This document shows positions 36,807 to 46,393 of a stretch of DNA of 64,000 bases, piece after piece. The stretch comes from Nocardia brevicatena NBRC 12119. Its GTDB lineage: Bacteria > Actinomycetota > Actinomycetes > Mycobacteriales > Mycobacteriaceae. The stretch spans positions 1 through 64,000 of the forward strand of contig NZ_BAFU01000052.1 of NCBI RefSeq assembly GCF_000308495.1, given 5' to 3'. A model generated the notes under the pieces. It did not search any database, was not told where the DNA came from, and saw only the letters and a list, made by a program, of their open reading frames with translations. The position numbers were made by a program, and so were the translations under genes. Position 1 is the stretch's first letter; each line of letters starts with the position of its first letter.

Positions 36807-36960
36807 CTACCGTCCGAAACAGTCGCAGGCCGGACTCCGCAAACGCATGTATCGGGTGTCGAGATCCGCGCGTGCGGTGCGGTCGTCGAGCATCGGCCAC
36901 ATCAGCAGGCGGAACGCGGGTGCGACCTCACCGCGGTCCCATGCGGCCGGAGCCTGTGCC
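36807..36960 (-). pseudogene. Alpha/beta-hydrolase (HSL family) fragment
   Basis: The minus-strand frame reads WDRGEVAPAFRLLMWPMLDD, then RTARADLDTRYMRLRSPACD. This is the strand after the nucleophile in hormone-sensitive-lipase-like esterases (typically PAFQLLxYPMLDDRT). The nucleophile elbow and oxyanion HGG motif are absent upstream, and homology ends near 36807. A frame of 101 codons starting at 37112 contains it, but the rest is unrelated. Confidence 0.55.
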
Positions 36961-37296
36961 GCGGCCATACGCAGACCCGGGTGCACGGGAGTATCGCCCA
37001 CCAGGCGCCGGACACGCTCGGCCGCGGTCGGGCCACCCCGTCGGAGCGCGAGACCCACGCTCGCGGCGATCGTGACGAACCGCAGCGGGCGTGCCCGTCC
37101 ACTCCCCATCACTCCTGAGCTGCTGCTCTATCGGGCGATTCGGCGGCGACAAGCCGCCGGTCCCACATACCGGACAGCGCCGACCGGCAGGGGCGGTTTA
37201 TCGTAAACGCGGTGGGGGCCGGTTTCCGGCCGTTCACGAAACACGCTGTGCCGCAGCCGGTACATCATGGCCGCGGTGCCCGGCGCACCCCTCTGG
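36961..37296. other. Intergenic with GC hairpin
   Basis: About 340 bases without a recognised gene. The hairpin GGCGGC-GACAA-GCCGCC at 37142-37158 resembles that at 30914-30930, including the TTC before it. Confidence 0.4.
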
Positions 37297-38103
37297 TCAC
37301 ATGTGCGATCCGCCGTCGATACGAACCTCGGTTCCGGTGACGAAGTAGGCGTCGGGGGAGCCGAGCATGGCGACGACACCGGCGACGGCGTCCGGCCGGG
37401 CGAAGATGGCCCCGTTCTCCAGCGGCAGCATCGGGGTGGCCTTCGCAAACAGACCGAAATCCACATCGGCGGGCAGGCCGGGGCCCACGCTCTGCTTCGA
37501 TTCGCCGGTGCCGTCGGTCATACCGGAGGAAATGGAGCCCGGCTGAACGGCATTGAAGCGAATGCCCTGTTTGCTGAACTCCATGGCGAGCGCATGGGTC
37601 ATCGCCTGGACACCGGCCTTGGATGCCGCGTACGCGGACATGTACGGATGCGCGAAGGCGGCCGAGGTGGAGCTGAAGTTGACCACGGCCGGGCTGTTGC
37701 CCTCGCGCAGCGCGGGGATCGCGGCACGGATGACGAGGAAGGTGCCGATAAGATTGACGCGCAGCACCTGCTCGAAATCGGCCAGGCTGGTCTGTTCGAA
37801 ATGCGCCGAACGCAGAATACCCGCGGCGTTCACCAGGGTATCCAGCCCGCCGAGTGCCGCCACGGCCGCGGCCACGCCGGTATTCACCGACTCCTCGTCG
37901 GAGATGTCCATGACCTGGGTACGCAGGCGTTCTGCGTGCTCACCGGCCCTGGCGAGGGTGTCTTTCAGACCCTCCTCGCTGATATCGGCGGCGACGACCT
38001 GCGCGTTCTCGGCGAGAATGCGCAGGACCGTGGCCTGGCCGATACCCGATCCGCCGCCGGTGACGAGAACGCGTCGGTCGGTGTAGCGCTGCAGTGTGGT
38101 CAT
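37297..38103 (-). CDS. SDR family oxidoreductase
   Basis: A 268-residue classical SDR. The motifs are RRVLVTGGGSGIGQATVLRI, VVAADISEEGL, LVNAAGI, active-site YAASKAGVQAMTHALA, and C-terminal DAYFVTGTEVRIDGGSHM. The ATG at 38103 has AGGAG 8 bases upstream. The substrate is unknown. It is transcribed divergently from the LLM oxidoreductase gene at 38258. Confidence 0.92.
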   Translation of the reverse strand: MTTLQRYTDRRVLVTGGGSGIGQATVLRILAENAQVVAADISEEGLKDTLARAGEHAERLRTQVMDISDEESVNTGVAAAVAALGGLDTLVNAAGILRSAHFEQTSLADFEQVLRVNLIGTFLVIRAAIPALREGNSPAVVNFSSTSAAFAHPYMSAYAASKAGVQAMTHALAMEFSKQGIRFNAVQPGSISSGMTDGTGESKQSVGPGLPADVDFGLFAKATPMLPLENGAIFARPDAVAGVVAMLGSPDAYFVTGTEVRIDGGSHM

Positions 38104-38257
38104 GAGTACTCCTGGGTCGATGACGGCCGGTGTACCGTGCGGCCTCGGTCACCCAGCATGCACCTGCGGGTCCGGTGGTGGTGGGGCAGGGCTCGCCCAG
38201 TGGGACGGTCCCCTCTTACCTCTGCGCTGAATCCGGAGGCCGAGGATGATGTGAACT

Positions 38258-39307
38258 ATGAACTGGTCTCCACCCGCCCTGTCCGTACTCGACCTGGTGC
38301 CGGTACGCACCGATCAATCCAGCGGTGATGCCATCCAGGCGTCGCTGAGGCTGGCGAAGGTGGCCGAAGAGTTGGGGTATGTGCGCTACTGGGTGGCGGA
38401 ACACCACAATATGCCCGCGGTGGCGGCGACCAACCCGCCGGTGCTCATCGGCCTGCTGGCCTCGGCCACCGCGCGGATGCGGGTGGGTTCGGGCGGTGTG
38501 ATGCTGCCCAACCATGCCCCGCTCGTGGTGGCCGAACAGTTCGCGCTGCTCGAGGCGGCCTTCCCGGGCCGGATCGATCTGGGTATCGGCCGAGCGCCTG
38601 GAACCGACCCGGTCACCGGATGGGCGCTGCGGCACGGAGCCGGGGGAGTGAGCGACGAGAACGCCACCCGTTTCCCCGAGTACGTCGACAATGTGCTGGC
38701 CATGATGGACCGCTCCGGGGTGGCCCTCTCCGTGGGCGGGCGCCGTCACGAACTGCACGCCACCCCACACGCGACGTCGGTGCCGACGATCTGGCTGCTC
38801 GGTTCCTCCGACTACTCTGCACGCCTGGCCGCGGAGAAGGGGATGCCGTACGTCTTCGCCCATCACTTCACCGGGCAGGGCACTGCGGAGGCGCTCGAAC
38901 TCTACCGCTCCACCTTCCGGCCGTCGCCGGAGCTGAAGGAGCCACGCACCTTCCTCACCGTCAACGCCTGTGTGGCCGATACGACCGAGGAGGCCGAGCG
39001 GTTGGGGAGGGCGCAGATGCTCACCCTCCTGGCGCTGCGCACCGGCGCCCCATTGGCGCCGCTGCCATTGGTCGAGGAAGCGGAACAGGTCGAAATTCCG
39101 GCGTCCCACCGGGTTTTCCTGGACGCGATGCGGGCCAGGTGGGTTATCGGCACCCCGGCCGAATCCCGCCGCCGGGTGGCGGAGTTGGCCGCGGAGTACG
39201 ACGTGGACGAGGTCATGATCAGTCCCATCGGCAGCGCTTTCACCGGCACCGATCCGGGCACCGCCCCGGTGCGCGAGCAGACGCTGCGATTGCTCGCCGG
39301 GAGATAG
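38258..39307 (+). CDS. LLM class flavin-dependent oxidoreductase (MsnO8-like)
   Basis: A 349-residue bacterial-luciferase-like protein. LSVLDLVPVRTDQSSGDAIQ and [20 protein letters not shown] are diagnostic for the MsnO8-type group, as is RIDLGIGRAPGTDP. Members use FMNH2 supplied by a reductase, but the natural reaction is often unknown. The protein at 48605 belongs to the same group. The region after its stop leads to the copper-type operon. Confidence 0.9.
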   Translation: MNWSPPALSVLDLVPVRTDQSSGDAIQASLRLAKVAEELGYVRYWVAEHHNMPAVAATNPPVLIGLLASATARMRVGSGGVMLPNHAPLVVAEQFALLEAAFPGRIDLGIGRAPGTDPVTGWALRHGAGGVSDENATRFPEYVDNVLAMMDRSGVALSVGGRRHELHATPHATSVPTIWLLGSSDYSARLAAEKGMPYVFAHHFTGQGTAEALELYRSTFRPSPELKEPRTFLTVNACVADTTEEAERLGRAQMLTLLALRTGAPLAPLPLVEEAEQVEIPASHRVFLDAMRARWVIGTPAESRRRVAELAAEYDVDEVMISPIGSAFTGTDPGTAPVREQTLRLLAGR

Positions 39308-39379
39308 TGGCGGACCGTCGGTTCCGCCGGTCGACGGCCGGGTGATTCCGATGCGATTCCACTGCCCCGCTCCTTTGTA

Positions 39380-39398
39380 TATACCCTGCGCGGGTATA
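39380..39398 (+). promoter_or_regulatory. RicR/CsoR-type copper operator, site 1
   Basis: A perfect 7-5-7 palindrome TATACCC-TGCGC-GGGTATA lies about 100 bases before the LpqS-like gene. It matches the TACCC/GGGTA dyad pattern of copper-sensing CsoR and RicR repressors in Mycobacteriales (family knowledge). The downstream operon is the RicR-regulated one in M. tuberculosis. Confidence 0.8.
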
Positions 39399-39458
39399 CG
39401 GTGAATGTGGCAGTCGACGCAATGTTTCACCATGGGCCGTGTCGACGTGTTGTGATAA

Positions 39459-39490
39459 ACCCCCGCGGGGTATGGTCGCGGACGGGTATA
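39459..39490 (+). promoter_or_regulatory. RicR/CsoR-type operator, site 2 and half-site
   Basis: ACCCC-CGC-GGGGT at 39459-39471 continues as GGGGTAT, and a further half-site GGGTATA lies at 39484-39490, just before the start codon of the LpqS-like gene. The tandem arrangement suggests repression by more than one sensor oligomer. Confidence 0.6.
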
Positions 39491-39500
39491 CGAAGGCACG

Positions 39501-39977
39501 GTGGATGGGACGGCGATGACGCGCACTGACCGGCTGCGGCGGTGGAGCTCGGCTCCCGCGCTGCTCGTGGTGGTCTTGCTCGTGGCGCTGATGGTGGATT
39601 GCGCGTTCGGCGGCGAGGAGCACACCCACGCGATGGCCGACGGCCACGCCCACTCGGCGGTCGTCGACCATTCGTATGGGACCGCGGTGATCCGGCCGAT
39701 GCCCGAACCGACCACGGACGTCGGTGGCCTGTTCGCGCACGGGGGTATCCATCCGTGCGGCCCGCATATCCTGCACTGTCTCGTCAAGTCCACGCTTCCG
39801 GAAGTCACCGGGAGCGTGCCGCCGCCGCACCTGTTGTTCTTCCTCGTCGCCGTCGCCGTGATTCCGGTGCTCGCCCTCGGCCGCGCGCCCCGCGCCGTGC
39901 GCGGACCACCTGGTACGCCGGTGTCCGCTGGGAGCGGTCGGTCCATCCTGACACGTCTCTGTATCGCACGACGCTGA
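39501..39977 (+). CDS. lpqS: LpqS-like exported His-rich protein
   Basis: A 158-residue protein with an N-terminal membrane or signal segment ([20 protein letters not shown]), a His-rich stretch [20 protein letters not shown] likely to bind metal, [11 protein letters not shown], and a second membrane segment [20 protein letters not shown]. Its position behind CsoR/RicR dyads and directly before cysK2 and an MFS gene is that of Rv0847 (lpqS) of M. tuberculosis. The lipobox is not perfect (MVDC). GTG 39501 follows CGAAGG; ATG 39516 is an alternative. Role: copper binding at the cell surface (inference). Confidence 0.75.
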   Translation: MDGTAMTRTDRLRRWSSAPALLVVVLLVALMVDCAFGGEEHTHAMADGHAHSAVVDHSYGTAVIRPMPEPTTDVGGLFAHGGIHPCGPHILHCLVKSTLPEVTGSVPPPHLLFFLVAVAVIPVLALGRAPRAVRGPPGTPVSAGSGRSILTRLCIARR

Positions 39978-40075
39978 CCGGTCAGCGTCAGGCCGACCTG
40001 CCGTCGGCCGGTGTCCGCTGCCCACATGTCTCACGCACACCGCCCCGGGCGGTGGCGATACAGAAAGCGATACCT

Positions 40076-41194
40076 ATGAACAAGGCAGTGATCGACAGGG
40101 CTGTCACAACCGCTGTTCCCCTGCCCGGACCCGCTCGGCACCTGGACGGGCTGGTCGGCAACACTCCCGTGCTCTGGGTGGGCGAGCCGCTGGCCCCCGC
40201 CGGGCGGGGTTTCTGGGCCAAGTTGGAAGGCCACAATCCCGGCGGTATGAAGGACCGTCCCGCCCTGCACATGGTGCGGGTGGCAGAACAGCGCGGTGAC
40301 CTCGTGCCCGGTGCGCGGATCATCGAATCCACCAGTGGCACATTGGGTCTGGGACTGGCACTGGCAGGCCTGGTGTATCGGCACCCCGTGACCGTGGTGA
40401 CCGATGCCGGCCTGGAACCGATCGTCGCGCGAATGCTGGCCGCGTACGGGACGACAGTGGACGTGGTGACCGAGCCGCATCCCTCGGGCGGCTGGCAGCA
40501 GGCACGTCGCGACCGGGTGGCGGAGTTGCTGGCCGCCGACCCCGACGCCTGGTGCCCCGACCAATACCACAATCCGGACAATGTAGCCGGCTACGAGTCC
40601 CTCGCCCTCGAACTCGTCGAACAACTCGGTGGTGTCGACGTCCTGGTATGCGCGGTCGGCACGGGTGGTCATTCGGCCGGGGTGGCGCGGGTACTGCGGC
40701 GCTTCAACCCCGAGCTCGAACTGATCGGCGTGGACACGGTGTCGTCCACCATTTTCGGTCAGCCGGCCGGTTCGCGGCTGATGCGTGGTCTGGGGTCGAG
40801 TATCCATCCGCGCAATGTGGACTATGCCGCCTTCGACGAGGTGCACTGGGTCGCGCCCGCGGAAGCGGTGTGGGCGTGCCGCACACTGGCGGGCCGCTAT
40901 CACGCCAGCGGCGGTTGGAGTGTCGGTGCGGTGGCACTGGTGGCGGGATGGGCGGCCCGCATGCACGGCCCCGACACCCACATCGCGGCGGTGTTCCCGG
41001 ACGGTCCACACCGTTACTTCGACACGGTCTACAACGATGCCTACTGCGAAGAGCACGGTTTGCTCGGTATCGACCCGCCTGTCGAACCCGACATCATCGC
41101 ACATCCCACCGACACGGTGGTGACATCGTGGACCCGCTGCACCACCGTTGTGGACCCCCGGGGGCACGTTTTCGACCGACGACAGGGGGCATGA
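40076..41194 (+). CDS. cysK2: CysK2-like S-sulfocysteine synthase (PLP-dependent)
   Basis: A 372-residue PLP enzyme, the same length as mycobacterial CysK2. [20 protein letters not shown] is followed by [20 protein letters not shown] with the PLP lysine at residue 59, [20 protein letters not shown] for phosphate binding, and [20 protein letters not shown]. CysK2 makes S-sulfocysteine from O-phosphoserine and thiosulfate. Copper-linked control makes sense if thiol products buffer Cu(I) (inference). Its stop overlaps the ATG of the MFS gene (ATGA). Confidence 0.87.
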   Translation: MNKAVIDRAVTTAVPLPGPARHLDGLVGNTPVLWVGEPLAPAGRGFWAKLEGHNPGGMKDRPALHMVRVAEQRGDLVPGARIIESTSGTLGLGLALAGLVYRHPVTVVTDAGLEPIVARMLAAYGTTVDVVTEPHPSGGWQQARRDRVAELLAADPDAWCPDQYHNPDNVAGYESLALELVEQLGGVDVLVCAVGTGGHSAGVARVLRRFNPELELIGVDTVSSTIFGQPAGSRLMRGLGSSIHPRNVDYAAFDEVHWVAPAEAVWACRTLAGRYHASGGWSVGAVALVAGWAARMHGPDTHIAAVFPDGPHRYFDTVYNDAYCEEHGLLGIDPPVEPDIIAHPTDTVVTSWTRCTTVVDPRGHVFDRRQGA

Positions 41195-42465
41195 CGATGA
41201 TCGCGAGATTCCGTGCTTTCGACACACCGTCCCGGCTGCTGATGATCAACCAGTTCGGCATCAACCTCGGCTTCTACATGCTGATGCCGTATCTGGCCGG
41301 ATACCTCGCCGGACCGGTGGGGTTGGCCGCCTGGGCGGTCGGGCTGGTATTGGGAGTACGCAACTTCTCTCAACAAGGTATGTTCCTGGTCGGCGGTACT
41401 CTCGCCGACCGGTTCGGCTACAAGCCGCTGATCGTCGCAGGATGCCTGTTGCGCACCGGTGGTTTCGCACTGCTCGTCTTCGCCACATCCCTGCCCGGCC
41501 TGCTGATCGCCTCGGCGGCCACGGGTTTCGCGGGTGCGCTGTTCAACCCTGCCGTGCGGGCATACCTTGCCGCCGACGCGGGGGAGCGTCGAGTGGAGGC
41601 GTTCGCCGTATTCAACGTCTTCTACCAGGCGGGCATCCTGGCCGGGCCGCTGGTCGGCCTGGCCTTGCTCGCCGTGGACTTCCGCATCGCGGCCGTCGCG
41701 GCGGCCGCCGTGTTCGCGGTGCTGACCGTGGCGCAACTGTTCGCTTTGCCCGCGCGCCGCGGCACGGTAGCGGCCGAACGGACCTCGGTTCTCGAGGACT
41801 GGCGAACCGTGGTGTCCAATCGGAGGTTCGTGGCGTTCGCGACGGCCATGATCGGTTCGTACGTGCTGTCGTTCCAGGTGTATCTCGCTCTACCGCTGCA
41901 GGCACAGTACATCGCGGGCGACCGCGCGCAGTTGGTGACCTCGGCGTTGTTCGCGGTATCGGGCGTCGTCGCCGTGGTCGGGCAGATACGGATCACCGCA
42001 TGGTTCCGGTCCCGATGGGGGACCGGTCGCGCTCTGGTCGTCGGTATGGGAGTGTTGGCGGCGTCGTTCCTACCGCTGGCGGTCGTCCCGGACGCGCAGC
42101 GGTTCGGGACGACCGCGGCCGTCGGAGCGCTGCTCGTGGTGGCCGCGTTGCTCGCGATCGGTACGGCGGCGGTCTTCCCGTTCGAGATGGATACCGTCGT
42201 TGCGTTGTCGGGGGACCGGCTGATGGCCACGCACTACGGGTTCTACAACACCGTGGTCGGTATCGGGATCCTGGTCGGAAATCTGGCCACGGGTGCGGTC
42301 GTCGGCGCGGCTCGCGCCGCCGGTGTCGACTGGGCGGTCTGGTCGGGTATGGCCGTGATCGGCGCGGTGGCGGCGCTTGCTCTTCACCGCCTCGACCGGT
42401 TCACACGCCCAGCGGATCCCGCCGTGCGTGCTCGCCGAGGAACGGCACGGTCGCTCGCTCGCTGA
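41191..42465 (+). CDS. MFS transporter, Rv0849-like, in a copper-type operon
   Basis: A 424-residue major facilitator with about 12 membrane helices. The A-motif-like loop [17 protein letters not shown] follows helix 2, and [17 protein letters not shown] precedes it. Later helices include [20 protein letters not shown] and [20 protein letters not shown]. It is translationally coupled to cysK2 and equivalent in position to Rv0849. It probably exports a thiol compound or metal ligand made by the operon; the direction and cargo are inferred only. Confidence 0.88.
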   Translation: MTMIARFRAFDTPSRLLMINQFGINLGFYMLMPYLAGYLAGPVGLAAWAVGLVLGVRNFSQQGMFLVGGTLADRFGYKPLIVAGCLLRTGGFALLVFATSLPGLLIASAATGFAGALFNPAVRAYLAADAGERRVEAFAVFNVFYQAGILAGPLVGLALLAVDFRIAAVAAAAVFAVLTVAQLFALPARRGTVAAERTSVLEDWRTVVSNRRFVAFATAMIGSYVLSFQVYLALPLQAQYIAGDRAQLVTSALFAVSGVVAVVGQIRITAWFRSRWGTGRALVVGMGVLAASFLPLAVVPDAQRFGTTAAVGALLVVAALLAIGTAAVFPFEMDTVVALSGDRLMATHYGFYNTVVGIGILVGNLATGAVVGAARAAGVDWAVWSGMAVIGAVAALALHRLDRFTRPADPAVRARRGTARSLAR

Positions 42466-42967
42466 GCGGCCCGACGGCCACCGTCGGTGTCCTGTCCGGA
42501 CCGGCACGGCGACCACCGTTCTGCCTCCGGGCTGCGGTGGTCCGCCGATGCCGAAGCCGGCACCGTCCGAGCATTCCGTGAAGGAGTGGGATGGTCTGTG
42601 CCGTCCGCTCACGATGAGCCGTACGGCTGCGGGTATGTGCCGCACGCGGTAGCCGTTTCGCCGCCGGAATTGCGCTCCTGGGTCGAAAAAATGTTAATAT
42701 GCGGATATATGCATCAGACAACTTTACCATTTATCCTGATCGACGGAACAAAAATAAGACAATCGAAACTGCCATGAGGCATGCGTAAAACTGTGGCAAA
42801 CGCCCGAGCGTGAATAGGTATGGAAGCGAGGCGGCGTGCGATTTCCGAGTCCTGAGTGCAAGAGAACGGTGGCGGTAGAGGAACCGCTGTACCGCACCCG
42901 GGTGTCGGTTGATCGGCGCGTTGCGGCTGTGTACCGCTGCCGATGGTGCTCACGGGGCGAAAGTAGA
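42466..42967. other. Intergenic with an AT-rich island
   Basis: About 500 bases without a gene. The part from about 42685 to 42830 is strikingly AT-rich compared with the rest of the window and contains short A-runs. It has no coding signal on either strand. It could be a foreign DNA edge, a nucleoid-protein (Lsr2) site or a promoter. Confidence 0.45.
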
Positions 42968-43024
42968 GGCCGGGTCCGCTGCGAACGAGGTTTGTTCTCG
43001 TCGTGATCGCAATCGGACCCGGCC
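42968..43024. terminator. Large hairpin downstream of the TauD-like gene
   Basis: GGCCGGGTCCG pairs with CGGACCCGGCC (11 bp), with an inner ACGAG/CTCGT pairing. It begins 9 bases after the stop of the minus-strand dioxygenase gene. Confidence 0.75.
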
Positions 43025-43032
43025 GCACGGCG

Positions 43033-43961
43033 TCAGGAGGCGAGGAGCTGCGGCTCGTCGACGACCGAATAGTGTTCGGCGTCGCCGGTGATGACCCGGC
43101 TGGTGTCGCCGTTCACGCCGACCGGGATATCGCCGGCGAGGGTGATCCGGGTGAGCCGGCGGGGCTGTCCGTCGTAATCATCGATGGCGTAGTGCTGGGT
43201 GGCGCGGTTGTCCCAGATCGCCACGTCACCGTCCGACCAATTCCAGCGGACGGTGTTCTCCAGTCGGATCACGCGGTCCTGCAGGAGCCGGAACAGGGCC
43301 TGCGATTCGGTCGTATCGAGGCCGACGAATTCTTTCACGAAATGTCCGAGCAGCAAGGCGCGTTCGCCGGTCTCCGGGTGCACCCGCACGACCGGGTGTT
43401 CGGTTTCATAGACGATGGATTCGAACTCGATGCGGTATTCGCTTTCCTTCTCATCGGGCCGGTGACCGTGTCGGGCCGCGTAGTCGTAGGTGTTGGTGTG
43501 CACCGCGCGCAGGTTCTCGGCGAGCACCCGCAGCGGTTCCGGCAGCGATTCGTACCCGGCGACGGTTGACGCCCACGTCGTGGAGCCACCATAGGAGGGC
43601 AGGTGTACCGCGCGCAGGATGGACGCCTTGGGGATACGGTCCACGAAGGTGACATCGGAGTGCCAACTGTTGGCGCGTCCGTACTCCGAGTCGATGGTGA
43701 GGGTCTTCACCCCTTGGACGTGACGGTCGGGTGGGGAGTGGTGAGGGCGCCGAGCAGGCGCGCGAATTCGTACTGCTCGTCCTCGTCCAGGTGGTGCTGC
43801 CCCTGGAAGAAGATCACCTTGTGTTCGAGCAGCGCCCGGCGGATGGTGTCCACAGTGGCCGGATCGAGGTCGGCGCCCAGCCGTACATTGTCGATCCGGG
43901 CTCCGATACGGGATCCGAGTTTCACCACGGTGGCGGTGGAGTTGGCGTTGTCGACGGTCAT
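43033..43961 (-). pseudogene. TauD/TfdA family dioxygenase with a single frameshift
   Basis: ATG 43961 opens [20 protein letters not shown] and [20 protein letters not shown], then stops after [10 protein letters not shown]. One base earlier in frame, the protein continues [20 protein letters not shown] with the iron-binding HxD, then [20 protein letters not shown] and [15 protein letters not shown] with the distal His and Arg. The break is at a C run (43710-43713), one base short of frame. Without the shift, this is a complete 2-oxoglutarate/Fe dioxygenase of about 310 residues, like taurine or alkylsulfate dioxygenases. Error or recent mutation cannot be separated here. Confidence 0.82.
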
Positions 43962-44101
43962 GGGTCACCTTCGCAATTCGAGATCGGTTCGAGGTACGTG
44001 TCCGAGCACATCATCACGCCCGGCCGGCCGACAGGTTTGTGGTCGCGTTGATCCCAATATCTGCCACCATCGAATAGGCGGAACTGTGAAATCCGTGGCG
44101 T

Positions 44102-44350
44102 TTGCTCAGCTCTCACTCGGTTCGCAGTAAGGATCTCGGACGAATTACGGCCGCGTCCGCGGTTGATTACACTGTGGGTGAAATTCTCGGTCTCCAGGTC
44201 TCGCAAGGTCGGGCCGCGATGGCTTCATATTTCACCGAAAACGGCATCGTGTCATCGATTCGAATCACCATGATTCTACAAATCACGGTGATCCTTGGCC
44301 TGGCCTCAGCCGGTGGATTAATCGGAATATTTCATTCGTACTGCAGATGA
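44102..44350 (+). CDS. Small hypothetical protein with one membrane helix
   Basis: An 82-codon frame ending RITMILQITVILGLASAGGL, then IGIFHSYCR, overlapping the next gene by four bases (ATGA). The start is weak (TTG at 44102; no clear ribosome-binding site). Base composition is AT-richer than its neighbours. Reality is uncertain; the overlap with the next start and the hydrophobic helix are the only support. Confidence 0.3.
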   Translation: MLSSHSVRSKDLGRITAASAVDYTVGEILGLQVSQGRAAMASYFTENGIVSSIRITMILQITVILGLASAGGLIGIFHSYCR

Positions 44351-44589
44351 GAGATGAGGGATGCAGCGGTATCGCCGGTGCGACCGTCGCCTCGGCGACC
44401 ATCGTCGGATTGTTCGGCCTGTTCGTTCCGGCAGCGGTCATCGGCTGCCTCGGCGGCATCGTCGCGGTCGGCGCGCTGGGCACATTGGCAGGTCAGCTGC
44501 TGGTCACCGCCCCGGTGGCGGTTCTCGCCACGGTGCAGTACTTCACCACCATCGCCCAGCCGCCACCCATCCCGGCGCCGGCGAAGTAG
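44347..44589 (+). CDS. Small hydrophobic Gly-rich protein related to the secreted protein at 30052
   Basis: An 80-residue protein: IVGLFGLFVPAAVIGCLGGI, then LGTLAGQLLVTAPVAVLATV, ending in QYFTTI and PPPIPAPAK. Its layout (a Gly/Ala/Val-rich hydrophobic block around GC followed by an aromatic QY/QF segment) resembles the C-terminal domain of the exported protein at 30052-30741, without that protein's signal peptide and soluble part. It may be a short paralogue or a fragment. Confidence 0.5.
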   Translation: MRDEGCSGIAGATVASATIVGLFGLFVPAAVIGCLGGIVAVGALGTLAGQLLVTAPVAVLATVQYFTTIAQPPPIPAPAK

Positions 44590-44861
44590 GTGGTCGAAGC
44601 ACCGGCATACCCCGCCGGTGGCCGCAGGCCACCCTCGCGCGCTGTTCGGGTGGGCCTGCGGCGCGCGTCCGCCGCGACATCTCAACTGCCGCTGCCGCGG
44701 CGGACGTTTCCGAGGGCAGGTCCGGTCCACTGTGCGGGGGAGCCGGAACCGCCCTCGTCATATGTTTCGATCACGGTGCGCACAACCGGTGAACGGGGCG
44801 GCCGTGTCGGTGAGGGTGGAGCCATGATGTCCATGTTCACAGCACCGGAAGGGAATCCCCG

Positions 44862-46298
44862 GTGACCCGCCGCATTCGTTTCAACGCCTTCGATATGAAC
44901 TGCGTAGCGCATCAGTCGCCCGGACTGTGGCGACATCCGGACGACCGGTCTCATCGGTACAAGGACCTGAGCTACTGGACCGACCTGGCGCAGCTGCTGG
45001 AACGCGGGCGTTTCGACGGTATCTTCATCGCCGACGTGCTGGGCACCTACGACGTGTACGGCGGCAACGATATCGCCGCGCTGCGCGAGGGCGCCCAGAT
45101 TCCGGTGGCCGATCCGCTGCTGCTGGTCTCGGCGATGGCGGCGGTGACCGAACATCTGGGATTCGGGATTACCACCGGCACCGGGTTCGAACACCCGTAT
45201 CCGTTCGCGCGCCGACTGTCCACCTTGGACCATCTGACCCGGGGACGCCTGGGCTGGAACGTGGTCACCGGTTACCTCCCATCGGCCGCCCGCAACTTCG
45301 GTGCCGACGATCAGCTCGACCATGACGATCGCTACGACCAGGCGGACGAGTACCTCGAGGTGCTGTACAAGTTGTGGGAGGGGTCCTGGGAGGACGACGC
45401 GGTGGTGCGGGACGCCTCCGCAGGCGTGTACGTCGATCCGGCGAAGGTGCACCATATCGGGCACTACGGAAAGCATTTCACGGTGCCCGGAATTCATCTG
45501 TCCGAACCGTCACCTCAGCGCACCCCCGTGATCTATCAGGCGGGTGCCTCACCGCGGGGTGTGCGCTTCGCCGCCGAGAATGCGGAGGCGATCTTCGTGG
45601 CCGCCCCGTCCAAACGGGTACTGAGGCAGACCGTCCGGAATGTGCGCGACGCGCTGGAGGCCGCGGGCCGGGACCGGTACGCCGCCCGGGTTTACGCCTT
45701 GGCGACCCTCGTTCCCGACGCCACCGACGAAGCCGCGCGGCGCAAGCACGAGGAGTACCTGTCTTATGCCAGCGTCGAGGGTGGGCTGGTGTTCGTGTCC
45801 GGCTGGATGGGTGTCGATCTGTCCCGCTACGACCTGGACGACCCGATCGGCGAGGTGGCGAGCAATGCCATCCAATCGATCGTCGCCGCCTTCCAGGAAT
45901 CCGACGACGAGGGCCGGGAATGGACCGTGCGCGATATCGGCCGCTTCGCCGCGATCGGCGGCGTCGGACCGGTTTTCGTGGGCTCGGGCGAGACCATCGC
46001 CGACCGGTTGCAGGAGTGGGTGGCCGACACCGATGTGGACGGGTTCAATCTCGCCTACGCGATCACCCCGGGCACATTCGAGGACATCGTCCGGTATGTG
46101 GTCCCGGTGCTGACCGAACGCGGGGTGTACCGCACCGAATACGAGCCGGGCACCCTGCGCAATTCGCTGTTCGGCGCGGGCGACCGACTTCCCGAGGAAC
46201 ATCGGGGCGCCCGCTATCGGACGGGCGGCACGGGATCGACCATGCTCGCGGACGAGCTCTCACGCGGCACTCCGTCGAGGGCCGGGGCGACCGGGTGA
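44862..46298 (+). CDS. FMN-dependent monooxygenase of the NtaA/SnaA/DszA (DmoA-like) family
   Basis: A 478-residue LLM enzyme: RIRFNAFDMNCVAHQSPGLW; FDGIFIADVLGTYDVYGGND; FARRLSTLDHLTRGRLGWNV, then TGYLPSAARNFG; and EGSWEDDAVVRDASAGVYVD. This is the large two-component subgroup that cleaves C-S or C-N bonds using FMNH2 (DmoA, DszA, NtaA). A flavin reductase gene follows 95 bases downstream, the expected partner. The context of other sulfur genes points to dimethylsulfide- or sulfone-like substrates (inference). Confidence 0.9.
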   Translation: MTRRIRFNAFDMNCVAHQSPGLWRHPDDRSHRYKDLSYWTDLAQLLERGRFDGIFIADVLGTYDVYGGNDIAALREGAQIPVADPLLLVSAMAAVTEHLGFGITTGTGFEHPYPFARRLSTLDHLTRGRLGWNVVTGYLPSAARNFGADDQLDHDDRYDQADEYLEVLYKLWEGSWEDDAVVRDASAGVYVDPAKVHHIGHYGKHFTVPGIHLSEPSPQRTPVIYQAGASPRGVRFAAENAEAIFVAAPSKRVLRQTVRNVRDALEAAGRDRYAARVYALATLVPDATDEAARRKHEEYLSYASVEGGLVFVSGWMGVDLSRYDLDDPIGEVASNAIQSIVAAFQESDDEGREWTVRDIGRFAAIGGVGPVFVGSGETIADRLQEWVADTDVDGFNLAYAITPGTFEDIVRYVVPVLTERGVYRTEYEPGTLRNSLFGAGDRLPEEHRGARYRTGGTGSTMLADELSRGTPSRAGATG

Positions 46299-46393
46299 GA
46301 TGTCGGACGTTCACCCTCCGGGCGGCGCGGGCGGCGAATCCGATTGCCGGCCGGCGGGGCCTGCGACCGAGTATGCGATCGAAGAGAGGAACG

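Noticed and set aside
39330-39370. A hairpin terminator after the LLM gene ending at 39307
   Set aside because: Only imperfect pairing was found around 39310-39350, so no terminator is called.
38216-40027. A 603-codon minus-strand open frame
   Set aside because: Shadow of the LLM oxidoreductase and LpqS-like genes; no motif and no ribosome-binding site.
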